This document shows, piece by piece, positions 7,592 through 14,865 of a DNA stretch of 64,000 bases. Under the pieces are notes generated by a model that saw only the letters and a program-made list of their open reading frames with translations, ran no database searches and was not told the origin of the DNA. Within the stretch, counting starts at the first letter, position 1, and every line of letters begins with the position of its first letter. The DNA is taken from contig CAZQFV010000012.1 in NCBI GenBank assembly GCA_964592645.1, positions 42,827 to 106,826 of the forward strand. Reading direction: 5' to 3'. The position numbers and the translations under genes are program-made. This stretch comes from CAZQFV01 sp964592645 (GTDB lineage Bacteria; Chloroflexota; Chloroflexia; DTKN01).

Positions 7592-7980
7592 CCGAATGAG
7601 CCTTCCAGTACGCTTTCCGTTCTTCGACGGCTTGGACCAGCTTCTGCCGGCGTTCTGCTCGCCGAGCTTCCGGGTCTCCGCGGTAGTAGTCCACCGGCCG
7701 CAGGTAGCCCAGCGCCTAGTGGGGCCGCATGTGATTGTAGTCGTTCCAGCCGGCCAGAGCGCCGACCGCGCGGTAGTAATCGCTCACCGCCTCGTCGTCG
7801 AGCCCCTCTTCCCGATGGGTCCGGTGCAGGCGCTCGATGACGCCGTTGGATTGCGGGTGCTCGACCCGCGTCGGAATGTCGGCCACGCCGGCGCCGGTAA
7901 AAGTCATGCCACTCGCCGCTGATGAACTGGCCGCCGTGGTCGTGCACGATCTCCGGCTCGCCCGGGCGGAGGGGCTGCCG
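7578..7980 (-). pseudogene. degraded IS3/IS481-type transposase (integrase core) fragment
   Basis: Combining two frames reconstructs the last part of a DDE integrase-core transposase. It reads IVHDHGGQFISGEWHDFYR, then after a frameshift near 7895 VADIPTRVEHPQSNGVIERL, the catalytic Glu region, and NDYNHMRPH. This is followed by a stop in place of Gln and ALGYLRPVDYYRGDPEARR. One frameshift and one TAG (CAG to TAG) are therefore visible, and the N-terminal half is missing beyond about 7980. No terminal inverted repeats or target duplications could be recognised. Confidence 0.75.
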
Positions 7981-7984
7981 TACG

Positions 7985-8127
7985 ACATGGGCGCGCTGGT
8001 GCGCGAGGCGGCGGCGCTGCTGGGCGGGCGCGGGGGAGGAAGGCCGGCCGAGGCCCAGGGCGGGGGACCAGAGGTGGGGAAGCTGGAGGAGGCGCTAATC
8101 CTCGCACACCGGCGGCTCCCCCTTTAG
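7985..8127 (+). pseudogene. DHHA1-domain remnant (alanyl-tRNA synthetase/AlaX-like C-terminus)
   Basis: On the plus strand a short block reads DMGALVREAAALLGG, RGGGRPAEAQGGG and KLEEAL. This is the glycine-rich nucleic-acid-binding core that ends alanyl-tRNA synthetases and related DHHA1 proteins. Everything upstream is replaced by antisense transposase sequence from about 7980. The last codons overlap the end of etfA on the other strand. It is a non-functional tail left by an insertion or deletion. Confidence 0.55.
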
Positions 8128-9096
8128 CGCCGCGATCAGCAGCGGCAGCAGCTTCCGGGCGTCCCCGACCAGCCCAAAGTCGGCGTCCTGAAAGATGCGC
8201 GCCCGGGCGTCGCTGTTGATGGCCACCACCACCGCGGCATCGCGGATGCCCACCGTGTGCTGCATCTCCCCGGAGATGCCGGCCCCGATGTACAGCTTGG
8301 GCCGCACCGTCACCCCGCTCTGGCCGATCATCTGCCCCTCGCCGATCCAGCCCATGTCCAGCGGCGGGCGCGTCCCGCCCACCGCCGCCCCCAGCACCGC
8401 GGCCAGCTCCTCGATCAGCTTCCAGCCCTCGCGATCGCCCATCCCGGCCCCGCCGGCCACCACGTACTCCGCCTCGCTCAGCTTCAGCTTCGTCGAGGGC
8501 TGCGCGACTACCTCCAACACCCGCGTGCGCACCGCCGCCGGGTCCAACTCCACCGGCACGGCCACGACCTGCCCGGCCCGCCCTTCCCGGCGGGCCGGCC
8601 GGGGCAGCACGCCCGGACGCAGCGTGGCCATCTGCGGCCGGCGCTGCGGACAGAGGATAGCGCACATGCCGCGCCCGCCAAAGGCCGGCACAATCTGCCG
8701 CAATAGGCCCCGGTCGTCGATCTCCAGCCCGGTGACGTGCGCCGAGAGGCCCGTCTCCAGGCGCGCCGCCACCAGCGGCGCCAGGTCGCGCCCGACCGCC
8801 GTGTGGCCCAGCAGCAGGATGTCCGGCCGGCGTTCCCGGGCCAGGCCGACGATCACCCCGGCATAGGCCCCGGCGCTGTAGCCGGCCAGCACCGGCGCAT
8901 CGGCCAGGTAGACCGTGTCGGCGCCGTAGGCGATCAGCTCGCCCGCCAGGTGCCCGACGCCATGCCCGAGCAACAGCACTTCCAGGGGGATCTGGCGCTG
9001 GTCGGCCAACTCCCGGGCCCGCCCCAGCAGCTCCAGGCTCACCGGCTGCAGGGCGCCCGCGCGCTGCTCGGCAAAGACCCACAGCGCCCCGCTCAC
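8095..9096 (-). CDS. etfA: electron transfer flavoprotein alpha subunit
   Basis: This 333-residue protein starts at a GTG inside the stop of the small membrane protein gene (GTGA overlap). The N-terminal domain reads ALWVFAEQRAGALQPVSLELLGRARELAD. The C-terminal FAD domain shows VVAGGAGMGDREGWKLIEELA, GQSGVTVRPKLYIGAGISGEMQH and INSDARARIFQDADFGLVGD, the typical FAD-binding motifs of EtfA. With EtfB it carries electrons from flavin dehydrogenases to the membrane quinone pool or to bifurcating partners. It is the last gene of the acyl-CoA dehydrogenase-etfB-membrane protein-etfA operon. Confidence 0.95.
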   Translation of the reverse strand: MSGALWVFAEQRAGALQPVSLELLGRARELADQRQIPLEVLLLGHGVGHLAGELIAYGADTVYLADAPVLAGYSAGAYAGVIVGLARERRPDILLLGHTAVGRDLAPLVAARLETGLSAHVTGLEIDDRGLLRQIVPAFGGRGMCAILCPQRRPQMATLRPGVLPRPARREGRAGQVVAVPVELDPAAVRTRVLEVVAQPSTKLKLSEAEYVVAGGAGMGDREGWKLIEELAAVLGAAVGGTRPPLDMGWIGEGQMIGQSGVTVRPKLYIGAGISGEMQHTVGIRDAAVVVAINSDARARIFQDADFGLVGDARKLLPLLIAALKGEPPVCED

Positions 9097-9431
9097 GCCG
9101 TCCCTCCCCGGCCGCGCTCCTGCAGCACCACCGCGGCGATCAGCAGGGCGATGGCCACGGCATCGGCCAGCCCCAGGAAAACGCCGGCGATGCCCAGCAA
9201 CGCCCCCATGCGCGTCCCGGCCAGGCCCAGGCGCACCCAGCGCGAGAGCAACGCGATGTTCAGGATGTTGAGCAGGAAGAGCAAGGCGAAGCCGATCCCG
9301 CCAAGGCAGGAGGCCGTGCGCCGCTGCCCCTTGGAAAAGGCCACCAGCGCCACGATGGCCCCCGCCAGAAGGGCTAACAACGCCGGAATGCGGGGGACCC
9401 AGGCAATCCACAGGCCGCCGTACTGCATCAT
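9093..9431 (-). CDS. small three- to four-helix membrane protein between etfB and etfA
   Basis: This 112-residue protein starts at the first of two adjacent ATGs, seven bases behind GGAGG. It consists almost entirely of hydrophobic helices: ALLALLAGAIVALVAF, IGFALLFLLNILNIALL, an amphipathic Arg-containing stretch, and GIAGVFLGLADAVAIALLIAAVVL. No known family is recognised. Its position inside an ETF operon, coupled to etfA by overlapping stop and start codons, is unusual. It may anchor or dock the ETF complex at the membrane, but that is conjecture. Confidence 0.75.
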   Translation of the reverse strand: MMQYGGLWIAWVPRIPALLALLAGAIVALVAFSKGQRRTASCLGGIGFALLFLLNILNIALLSRWVRLGLAGTRMGALLGIAGVFLGLADAVAIALLIAAVVLQERGRGGTA

Positions 9432-9464
9432 CGTGTACCTCCATGAGAAGTCGGATTTCAAATT

Positions 9465-10268
9465 TCACTCACATGGCAGTGCCGCCAGCTCCCGCAGCCT
9501 TTCCAACAACCGCTGCACGATCTCCTCCGGCTCGCCGCGCAGCATCTCCTGGCGCCGGCCGCTCTCCGGCATCCACATATCGCCCATCTGCGTGGGCGAG
9601 CCTTGCAGTCCCACGGTCGCCGGATCGAGGCCCAGGTCGGCCGCCGAGAGCACGGTCAGCGGCTTGTTGCGGGCCTGGACGACCCCCATCATGGTCATCC
9701 CGCGGGGCCTGTTGCAGTCGCGGGTCACCGTGAGCACGGCCGGAAGATGGACCTCCACCCGCGCGTAACCCTCCTCCACCTGCCACCGGGCTACCACCCG
9801 CTCGGCGGTGACCTCCTCGATGCCGCAGACGTAGGTCAGGTGGGCCATCTCCAGCAGGTGGGCCAACTGCGGCCCCACCTGGCCCGTGCTGCCGTCGACA
9901 CTCTCGGCGCCGCACAGGACGAGGTCCGGCCGACCCCAGCGGCGGATGCCGGCCGCCAGCACCAGCACCGTGGCCCAACTATCGCCCCCGGCAAAGGCCC
10001 GGTCGGAGAGGAGCGCGGCCTCGTCGGCCCCCAGGGCCAGCGTCTCGCGCACCACCTCCTGGGTGAAGGGCGGGGCCATGCTGATCACCCGCACCCGGCC
10101 CCCCAGCTTCTGGCGCACCTGCAGCGCCGCCTCCAGGGCATGGCGATCCAGCGGGTTGAGGACCGTCTCGATACCCTCCCGCCGCAGCACCTTGGTCACC
10201 GGATCCAGCGCCAGCTTGGACCATTGCTTGGGGTCGGGGACGGGTTTGACGCAGACCACGATCTCCAT
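9465..10268 (-). CDS. etfB: electron transfer flavoprotein beta subunit
   Basis: This 267-residue protein opens MEIVVCVKPVPDP and continues LNPLDRHALEAALQVRQK, the usual EtfB start. It has the ALGADEAALLSDRAFAGGDS loop and the ETF-beta signature region RDCNRPRGMTMMGVVQARNK near residue 190. It binds AMP or a second FAD and pairs with EtfA. It lies 22 bases behind the acyl-CoA dehydrogenase gene and about 30 bases before the small membrane protein gene. Whether this ETF is bifurcating cannot be told from sequence reading alone. Confidence 0.95.
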   Translation of the reverse strand: MEIVVCVKPVPDPKQWSKLALDPVTKVLRREGIETVLNPLDRHALEAALQVRQKLGGRVRVISMAPPFTQEVVRETLALGADEAALLSDRAFAGGDSWATVLVLAAGIRRWGRPDLVLCGAESVDGSTGQVGPQLAHLLEMAHLTYVCGIEEVTAERVVARWQVEEGYARVEVHLPAVLTVTRDCNRPRGMTMMGVVQARNKPLTVLSAADLGLDPATVGLQGSPTQMGDMWMPESGRRQEMLRGEPEEIVQRLLERLRELAALPCE

Positions 10269-10290
10269 GGAAGGCTCCTCAATCCGTGCC

Positions 10291-11439
10291 TCATTTGCCG
10301 GAAAGGGCGGCCCGGCCGGCCACGACGCGCATCATCTCCGAGGTGCCGGCCGAGGGGATGAGGATGGCCGCATCGCGGTAGAGCTGCTGGGCCACATACT
10401 CCTCCAGCCAACCGTAGGCGCCATAGATCTCGCCGCAGTGCCGGGCGGCGACCATCGCCGCCTCGGTGGCAAAGAGCTTGGCCTTGCTCATCTCCACGTC
10501 GCAGCGCAGCCCCTGGTCCTTCATCCAGGCGGCGCGGTAGCACAGGAACCGGGCCGCGTCCAGCGCCACCGACATGTCGGCGATCTTGAACTGGATGCCC
10601 TGGTAGTCGCCGATGGGGCAGCCGCCGACCACCCGCTCGGTAGCGAACTTGACCGACTCCTGCAGCGCTCGGGCGATCACCCCCAGCGCCGTGGCGGCGA
10701 TGCCCGGCCGGCCGGTCTCGGAGATGGCCTTCATGGCGACCTTGATGCCGTCGCCCGGCCGTCCCAATATATGGTCCGCCGGGACGATGCAGTTCTCCAG
10801 CACGACCTCGCCGAGCTGCGTCCCCCAGAGGCCGCACTTGTGCTCCTCGCGGCCGCTCTTGAAGCCCGGCATGTCGCCGGCCACGAGAAAGGCGGTGATG
10901 ATCTTGCGCCCGCGCTCGTCCTGGCCGGTGATGGCGCTGATCGTGTGCAGGTGACAGAGGGAGGAGCCGGTGATAAAGACCTTGCGCCCGTTGAGGATAT
11001 AGTGGTCTCCCTCCTGGTCGGCGACCGTGGTGATGCCAAAGGGGTTGGAGCCCCCGGTGGCCTCGGTCACGGTGACGGTGGCGAAATAGTCGCCGCGGGC
11101 CAGGGCCGGAAGGTACTTTTCCTTCTGCGCCGGCGTGCCAAAGTCCAGCAGGGGGGCCGCGCCCAGGGCAAAGACCTGCAACATAAAGCCCATCGCCGGG
11201 GAGTAGCGGGCGATCTCTTCGATGGCCAGCATGCGCGCCAGGTGGCCCAGGCCCGTGCCACCATACTCAGGAGGGATAGTGACGCCCAAGAGCCCCTGCT
11301 CCCCCATCGCGTGAAAGATGTCCTGGGGGGGAACGCGGGTGCGCTCGAACTCGGCGGCGCGGGGGACGATGACCTGCTCGGCAAACTCGCGCGCCATCTT
11401 GCGGATCAGTTCCTGTTCGGGGGTAAAGCCGAAATCCAT
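10291..11439 (-). CDS. acyl-CoA dehydrogenase family flavoprotein with atypical catalytic position
   Basis: This 382-residue protein with the standard three-domain fold starts at the ATG at 11439 behind GGAGG. It opens MDFGFTPEQELIRKMAREFA. It has the FAD-contact region ATVTVTEATGGSNPFGI, and the C-terminal helices contain LFATEAAMVAARHCGEIYGAYGWLEEY. The usual catalytic motif IxEGTSE reads IPSAGTSE here, so the common base Glu is Ala. A Glu in ISETGRPGIA, near the site used by isovaleryl-CoA-type enzymes, is a possible substitute. Adjacent etfBA genes identify the electron acceptor. The substrate is not predictable. Confidence 0.9.
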   Translation of the reverse strand: MDFGFTPEQELIRKMAREFAEQVIVPRAAEFERTRVPPQDIFHAMGEQGLLGVTIPPEYGGTGLGHLARMLAIEEIARYSPAMGFMLQVFALGAAPLLDFGTPAQKEKYLPALARGDYFATVTVTEATGGSNPFGITTVADQEGDHYILNGRKVFITGSSLCHLHTISAITGQDERGRKIITAFLVAGDMPGFKSGREEHKCGLWGTQLGEVVLENCIVPADHILGRPGDGIKVAMKAISETGRPGIAATALGVIARALQESVKFATERVVGGCPIGDYQGIQFKIADMSVALDAARFLCYRAAWMKDQGLRCDVEMSKAKLFATEAAMVAARHCGEIYGAYGWLEEYVAQQLYRDAAILIPSAGTSEMMRVVAGRAALSGK

Positions 11440-11502
11440 GGGGAGCCTCCTTTTCTGACATTGGCCGGGGCGCCGCGCCGAACCGGCCGGCAACCGCCCC
11501 AT

Positions 11503-11531
11503 ACTCTACCACAAGGGGGAAAAAAGCGCAA
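11503..11531 (-). promoter_or_regulatory. promoter of the acyl-CoA dehydrogenase-etf operon
   Basis: On the minus strand TTGCGC (11531-11526) and TAGAGT (11508-11503) are 17 bases apart. TTGTGG directly precedes the -10 element. Confidence 0.55.
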
Positions 11532-11549
11532 GAAGGTGCAAGCCCGGTA

Positions 11550-12461
11550 CTATACGTACTCCCCAATCTGCTTGCGCAGCTTCTTGGCTTCGCCTACCTT
11601 GCGCCGGTCGCCGGAAGAGCGGATGAATCCATCCAGGTCGGCCGCCGCCTCCTGGTAGCGCGCCAGGTTCAGCAGGGCCTGGCCGCGGAGGAAAAGGGCC
11701 TCCGGCATGTAGGGGTTGTAGCCGCCCACCGCGACCACCTGGTTCAGCTCCTGGACCGCCTGAGCGTAGGAGTCGGCCCGCAGGTAGATCTGCGCCCGCA
11801 TAAAGTGGCCGGACAGGGTGGCCGGCATTGCCGGCTGCTCGTCGTCGATGCCGGAGCTGACGATGGCCAGCGCCTGCTCCGTGGACACGGGCAATGGCAG
11901 GCCGGCCCGCAGGGCATAGGGCACCAGGCCGTTGCTGTTCAACCGGCGGAACTCCTCCATGTACTCGGCGTTGCGGAAGCTCAGCACGACCCCGCCGACG
12001 GCGTCCTTGACCCCCTTGATCTTGACCGGCTGCTGGCCGGCACCGATGATAAAGAGGATCACCGAGACGATCAGCAGGATGGCGCCGACGGCGATGGCCG
12101 CGCCGGCGGCCATGCCTCCCGCGTCCGCGTCGGTTGCCGCAACGATCATCGGGGTCAGGAAAAAGCCCAGCAGCCCCAAGACAAAGGTCACCCAAGCGGC
12201 AATCCTGATGTTGCGCCCCCGCGCGGCGCAGTCGCGGCAGAGGGGGATACCGAACTGCACATATTTGTCCTCCCCGGCGGTAGCCCCGGCGATGGCCGCG
12301 CCGATAGCCCCCAAGAGCAGGTAGCCGGTGGTCTGCCGGCCCTGCGCCGCCTGCGTGAGGCGGCGAACGTTGACCTTCTTTTCGACCATCGGGTTGCCGC
12401 AGGAAGCACACTTTTCTGGGAAAGCGACGCCGCGCGGGGCTTCGATCGTGGGGTTCGCCAT
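11550..12461 (-). CDS. zinc-ribbon membrane protein with TPR repeats
   Basis: This 303-residue protein has an N-terminal zinc ribbon built from CASCGNPM near residue 18 and CRDCAARG near residue 75. A short Gly/Ala-rich hydrophobic stretch lies between the halves. Two strong membrane helices follow (AAWVTFVLGLLGFFLTPMI, then AIAVGAILLIVSVILFIIGA). The C-terminal ~110 residues contain two TPR-like units (ALSGHFMRAQIYLRADSYAQ is just outside the second). It has its own TTGACG-17-TATAAT promoter and no operon partner. The function is unknown. The architecture suggests a membrane scaffold. Confidence 0.75.
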   Translation of the reverse strand: MANPTIEAPRGVAFPEKCASCGNPMVEKKVNVRRLTQAAQGRQTTGYLLLGAIGAAIAGATAGEDKYVQFGIPLCRDCAARGRNIRIAAWVTFVLGLLGFFLTPMIVAATDADAGGMAAGAAIAVGAILLIVSVILFIIGAGQQPVKIKGVKDAVGGVVLSFRNAEYMEEFRRLNSNGLVPYALRAGLPLPVSTEQALAIVSSGIDDEQPAMPATLSGHFMRAQIYLRADSYAQAVQELNQVVAVGGYNPYMPEALFLRGQALLNLARYQEAAADLDGFIRSSGDRRKVGEAKKLRKQIGEYV

Positions 12462-12497
12462 GGCAATGTCTCCTTGTCTTCATCCGGATTTCCCCCC

Positions 12498-12526
12498 ATT
12501 ATAGCCCGTCGCGGGCACCGCGTCAA
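12498..12526 (-). promoter_or_regulatory. promoter of the zinc-ribbon/TPR gene
   Basis: TTGACG (12526-12521) and TATAAT (12503-12498) on the minus strand are 17 bases apart. The -35 element abuts the -35 of the divergent FAH promoter. Confidence 0.7.
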
Positions 12527-12555
12527 TTGCGCAGGGAGCTATTTTGCGCTAGAAT
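12527..12555 (+). promoter_or_regulatory. promoter of the FAH-family gene
   Basis: TTGCGC (12527-12532) and TAGAAT (12550-12555) are 17 bases apart, back-to-back with the divergent promoter so that the two -35 hexamers touch. Confidence 0.5.
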
Positions 12556-12586
12556 GGGTGCCGATGGCATGCTGAGGAGGTCAGCC

Positions 12587-13348
12587 ATGTTCTTGCTGCG
12601 CTTTCTGCACCAAGGCCGGGCCGGGGCGGGGATCCTTCGGGAGGGGATCGTCCACGAGTTGGAGGGGGACCCCTTCTCCTCCGCCCGGGCCGGCCGGCCG
12701 ATTGCCCCCCTGGAGCAGGTCCGCCTGCTCCCGCCCGTACTGCCCGGCAAGGTGCTGGCCGTGGGCCGCAACTATGCCGAGCATGCCGCCGAGCTGGGCA
12801 ACGCTCCTCCGCCCGAGCCGCTGCTCTTCCTCAAGCCGCCCAGCGCGGTGATCGGCCCGGGCGCGCCCATCGTCTTGCCCGCCTTCTCTCAGCAGGTGGA
12901 CCACGAGGCCGAACTGGCCGTGGTCATCGGCCGGCGCTGCCGGCGGGTGCCCCCAGAGCAGGCCCTGGACTATGTGCTGGGCTACACCTGCGCCAACGAC
13001 GTCACGGCCCGCGACCTGCAGCGCCGCGACGGCCAGTGGGCCCGCGCCAAGGGGTTCGATACCTTCTGCCCGCTGGGCCCCTGGATCCGCACCGACCTCG
13101 AGGCCGGCGACCTGGAGGTGATCGCCCGGGTCAACGGGGAGGTGCGCCAGCGCGGCCGGACCCGCGATTTCCTCTTCCCCATCCCGACCCTGATCGCCTA
13201 TGCCGCGGCGGTGATGACCCTGGAGCCGGGGGACGTCCTGCTCACCGGCACGCCGGCCGGCGTGGGGCCGCTGCGGCCGGGCGACACGGTGGAGGTGGAG
13301 ATCGAAAACCTGGGGACCCTGGAGAATCCGGCCATCGCCGAAGGCTAG
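12587..13348 (+). CDS. fumarylacetoacetate hydrolase (FAH) family protein
   Basis: This 253-residue protein starts at the ATG at 12587 behind GAGGAGG. It has the short N-terminal cap and the FAH core. The metal-binding acidic residues are in FSQQVDHEAELAVVIG, followed by YTCANDVTARDLQRRDGQW, KGFDTFCPLGPWI and LLTGTPAGVGPLRPGD. The family includes acylpyruvase, 2-hydroxyhepta-2,4-diene-1,7-dioate isomerase and oxaloacetate decarboxylase, all acting on keto/enol dicarboxylates with Mg or Mn. The exact substrate cannot be chosen. The gene is monocistronic and ends in an inverted-repeat element. Confidence 0.9.
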   Translation: MFLLRFLHQGRAGAGILREGIVHELEGDPFSSARAGRPIAPLEQVRLLPPVLPGKVLAVGRNYAEHAAELGNAPPPEPLLFLKPPSAVIGPGAPIVLPAFSQQVDHEAELAVVIGRRCRRVPPEQALDYVLGYTCANDVTARDLQRRDGQWARAKGFDTFCPLGPWIRTDLEAGDLEVIARVNGEVRQRGRTRDFLFPIPTLIAYAAAVMTLEPGDVLLTGTPAGVGPLRPGDTVEVEIENLGTLENPAIAEG

Positions 13349-13352
13349 ATCT

Positions 13353-13439
13353 ATCTCATAAGCAACCACAAAGGCACGAAGGCACCAAGAAGACCGGAAA
13401 AAGAACTCTCAAGATTCGTGCCTTCGTGGTTTATGAGAT
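13353..13439. repeat. intergenic inverted-repeat element (possible bidirectional terminator)
   Basis: The 87-base gap element starts ATCTCATAA and ends TTATGAGAT. Inside, AACCAC..AAGGCACGAAGGCAC is mirrored by GTGCCTTCGTGGTT. The arms pair over most of their length. It lies between two convergent genes. The composition (CCACAAAGGCACGAAGG) differs from the GC-rich surroundings. Similar-looking repeats occur between genes in other environmental genomes to my knowledge, so it may be a mobile palindromic repeat acting as a terminator. Confidence 0.6.
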
Positions 13440-13444
13440 GACTT

Positions 13445-14653
13445 CTAGACATCCCCTTGCCCCGGGGTATCCATCGTCCGGCGGGCGGGCGGCCCCGGCG
13501 GCGGCGCCGGGGCCTTTTCCTGGCGCGGCACCTCCGGGAAGGGGTCGCGGTCCAGGAGCTTGTTGTAGGCGTAGAAGCACAGCACCCGCAGCGAGGCCAA
13601 GACCGGAGTAGCCAGAAAGGCCCCGATCAGGCCGGCCGCGCCGGCCCCGACGACCACCCCAACCAGCATGACGATCGGCGGCAGGTCCACGCTCCCACCG
13701 ATGATCACCGGGGCCAGGAAGTTGGCCCCCACGATCTGGATGACGGCATAAACGATGATCGCGATCAGCGTCACCCAACCGTTGGAGAGCGGCAGGGTGC
13801 TCGACCCCTGGACCAGGGCGATCAGCACGATGGGCAGCAGCGCGATGAGCGGCCCAATGTTGGGGATCACCTCCAGCACGCCCACCGCCAGCGCCAGGAG
13901 GATGCTCCCGCTGATGCCCAGGACCGACAGGGCCACGAACGTCACCACGGCGATGATCAGACAGAAGAGCAACTGCCCGCGGAAGAAGGCGCCCCAGATG
14001 GTATTCAGGTGCAGCCGCAGCCCATCGAACTCTGCCTTGTATGCCGCGGGGACCAGCCGGTCCAACGTCTGGCTCCACTTGTCCGCATCCTTGACCATGT
14101 AGAACGAGTAGAGCAGTGTCAGGAAAAAGGCCAGGGCGGTGGCGGTCACCGTGGTGGCCACCCCGCTCAGCGTGCCAAAGAGCCGGGGCAGCCAGGTCTC
14201 CGGGGAGGGCAGCGCCGGCATGCCGCCCGCCTCTCCCAGCGCGTTCAGGGCCGGGTCCACCAGGGAAGACAGGTCCAGGGTGCCCTCGCCCAAATGCACT
14301 ATGCGCCAGGATAACAGGACGGCGCGCAGCCACTCGCGGCTCTCGGTGAACAGCGTCACCAGGTTGAGGTTGAGGGCGCGGACCTGGCCGATGACGGCCG
14401 GGACCACCAGGATCGGGACGGTGGCCAGGAGCAGCAGCAGCAGGATGTAGACGACGACGGTCGCCAGGGCGCGCGGGAAGCGCAGGCGGCGCTGCAGAAA
14501 GGAGACAAAGGGAAACAGGGCATAGGCAATCGCCGCCGCCAGCAGCAGGCTGATCAGGGTGTGCCGGCCCAGGTAGAGCAGCAGCAGGCCCAGGACCAGG
14601 CCGAGGATCAGCACCGACCGCTTGGTCGTCTCACTCCAGCGCGGTTGCAGCAT
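13445..14653 (-). CDS. AI-2E family (PerM/TqsA-type) membrane transporter
   Basis: This 402-residue protein has about eight membrane helices in the pattern of the AI-2E/DUF20 family. Helices come in pairs around a large polar loop (residues ~90-150). There is a FFLTLLYSFYMVKDADKW segment and the family core LEVIPNIGPLIALLPIVLIAL. A long inner helix region (LAPVIIGGSVDLPPIVML) precedes the last two helices. The C-terminal tail is Pro-rich. Members export small molecules or act as Na+(Li+)/H+ antiporters. The substrate here is unknown. It has its own promoter and a ~120-base leader that contains the antisense of a structured element. Confidence 0.88.
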   Translation of the reverse strand: MLQPRWSETTKRSVLILGLVLGLLLLYLGRHTLISLLLAAAIAYALFPFVSFLQRRLRFPRALATVVVYILLLLLLATVPILVVPAVIGQVRALNLNLVTLFTESREWLRAVLLSWRIVHLGEGTLDLSSLVDPALNALGEAGGMPALPSPETWLPRLFGTLSGVATTVTATALAFFLTLLYSFYMVKDADKWSQTLDRLVPAAYKAEFDGLRLHLNTIWGAFFRGQLLFCLIIAVVTFVALSVLGISGSILLALAVGVLEVIPNIGPLIALLPIVLIALVQGSSTLPLSNGWVTLIAIIVYAVIQIVGANFLAPVIIGGSVDLPPIVMLVGVVVGAGAAGLIGAFLATPVLASLRVLCFYAYNKLLDRDPFPEVPRQEKAPAPPPGPPARRTMDTPGQGDV

Positions 14654-14702
14654 AGGCGCACCTCTCTTTTATCGATCTCTGCAGATCCCCAAAGTCGGTG
14701 CC

Positions 14703-14762
14703 CGCGGATTTCGGCTTCGAGGCAGTATAGCGAGCTATGAGTCGGTAAGCGAGCCGATCCGC
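14703..14762 (+). other. structured two-copy element, copy A
   Basis: In plus-strand sense GCGGA (14704-14708) and TCGGCT (14711-14716) pair with AGCCGA (14752-14757) and TCCGC (14758-14762). They enclose a small hairpin TATAG/CTATG with loop CGAG (14726-14739). The first 37 bases match copy B at 44405-44441 (minus strand) at 32 of 37 positions. All five differences are transitions, and the changes in the small stem keep pairing through G-U. It lies between the AI-2E gene and scpA. It could be a non-coding RNA motif or a dispersed palindromic repeat. Confidence 0.6.
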
Positions 14763-14770
14763 ACGGCGCC

Positions 14771-14799
14771 ATTGTATACCATCGCCGTCCGATAAGCAA
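14771..14799 (-). promoter_or_regulatory. promoter of the AI-2E family gene
   Basis: On the minus strand TTGCTT (14799-14794) and TACAAT (14776-14771) are 17 bases apart. The transcript would run through the antisense of structured element copy A before the start codon. Confidence 0.5.
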
Positions 14800-14806
14800 C
14801 CGGTGC

Positions 14807-14835
14807 TTGACCATCTCCCCGGCCTATGCTATCAT
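14807..14835 (+). promoter_or_regulatory. scpAB promoter
   Basis: TTGACC (14807-14812) and TATCAT (14830-14835) are 17 bases apart, with TATGC just before the -10 element. The scpA start codon is 31 bases downstream. Confidence 0.7.
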
Positions 14836-14865
14836 AAATCCCGCCGAACCGACACGGAGATTGCC

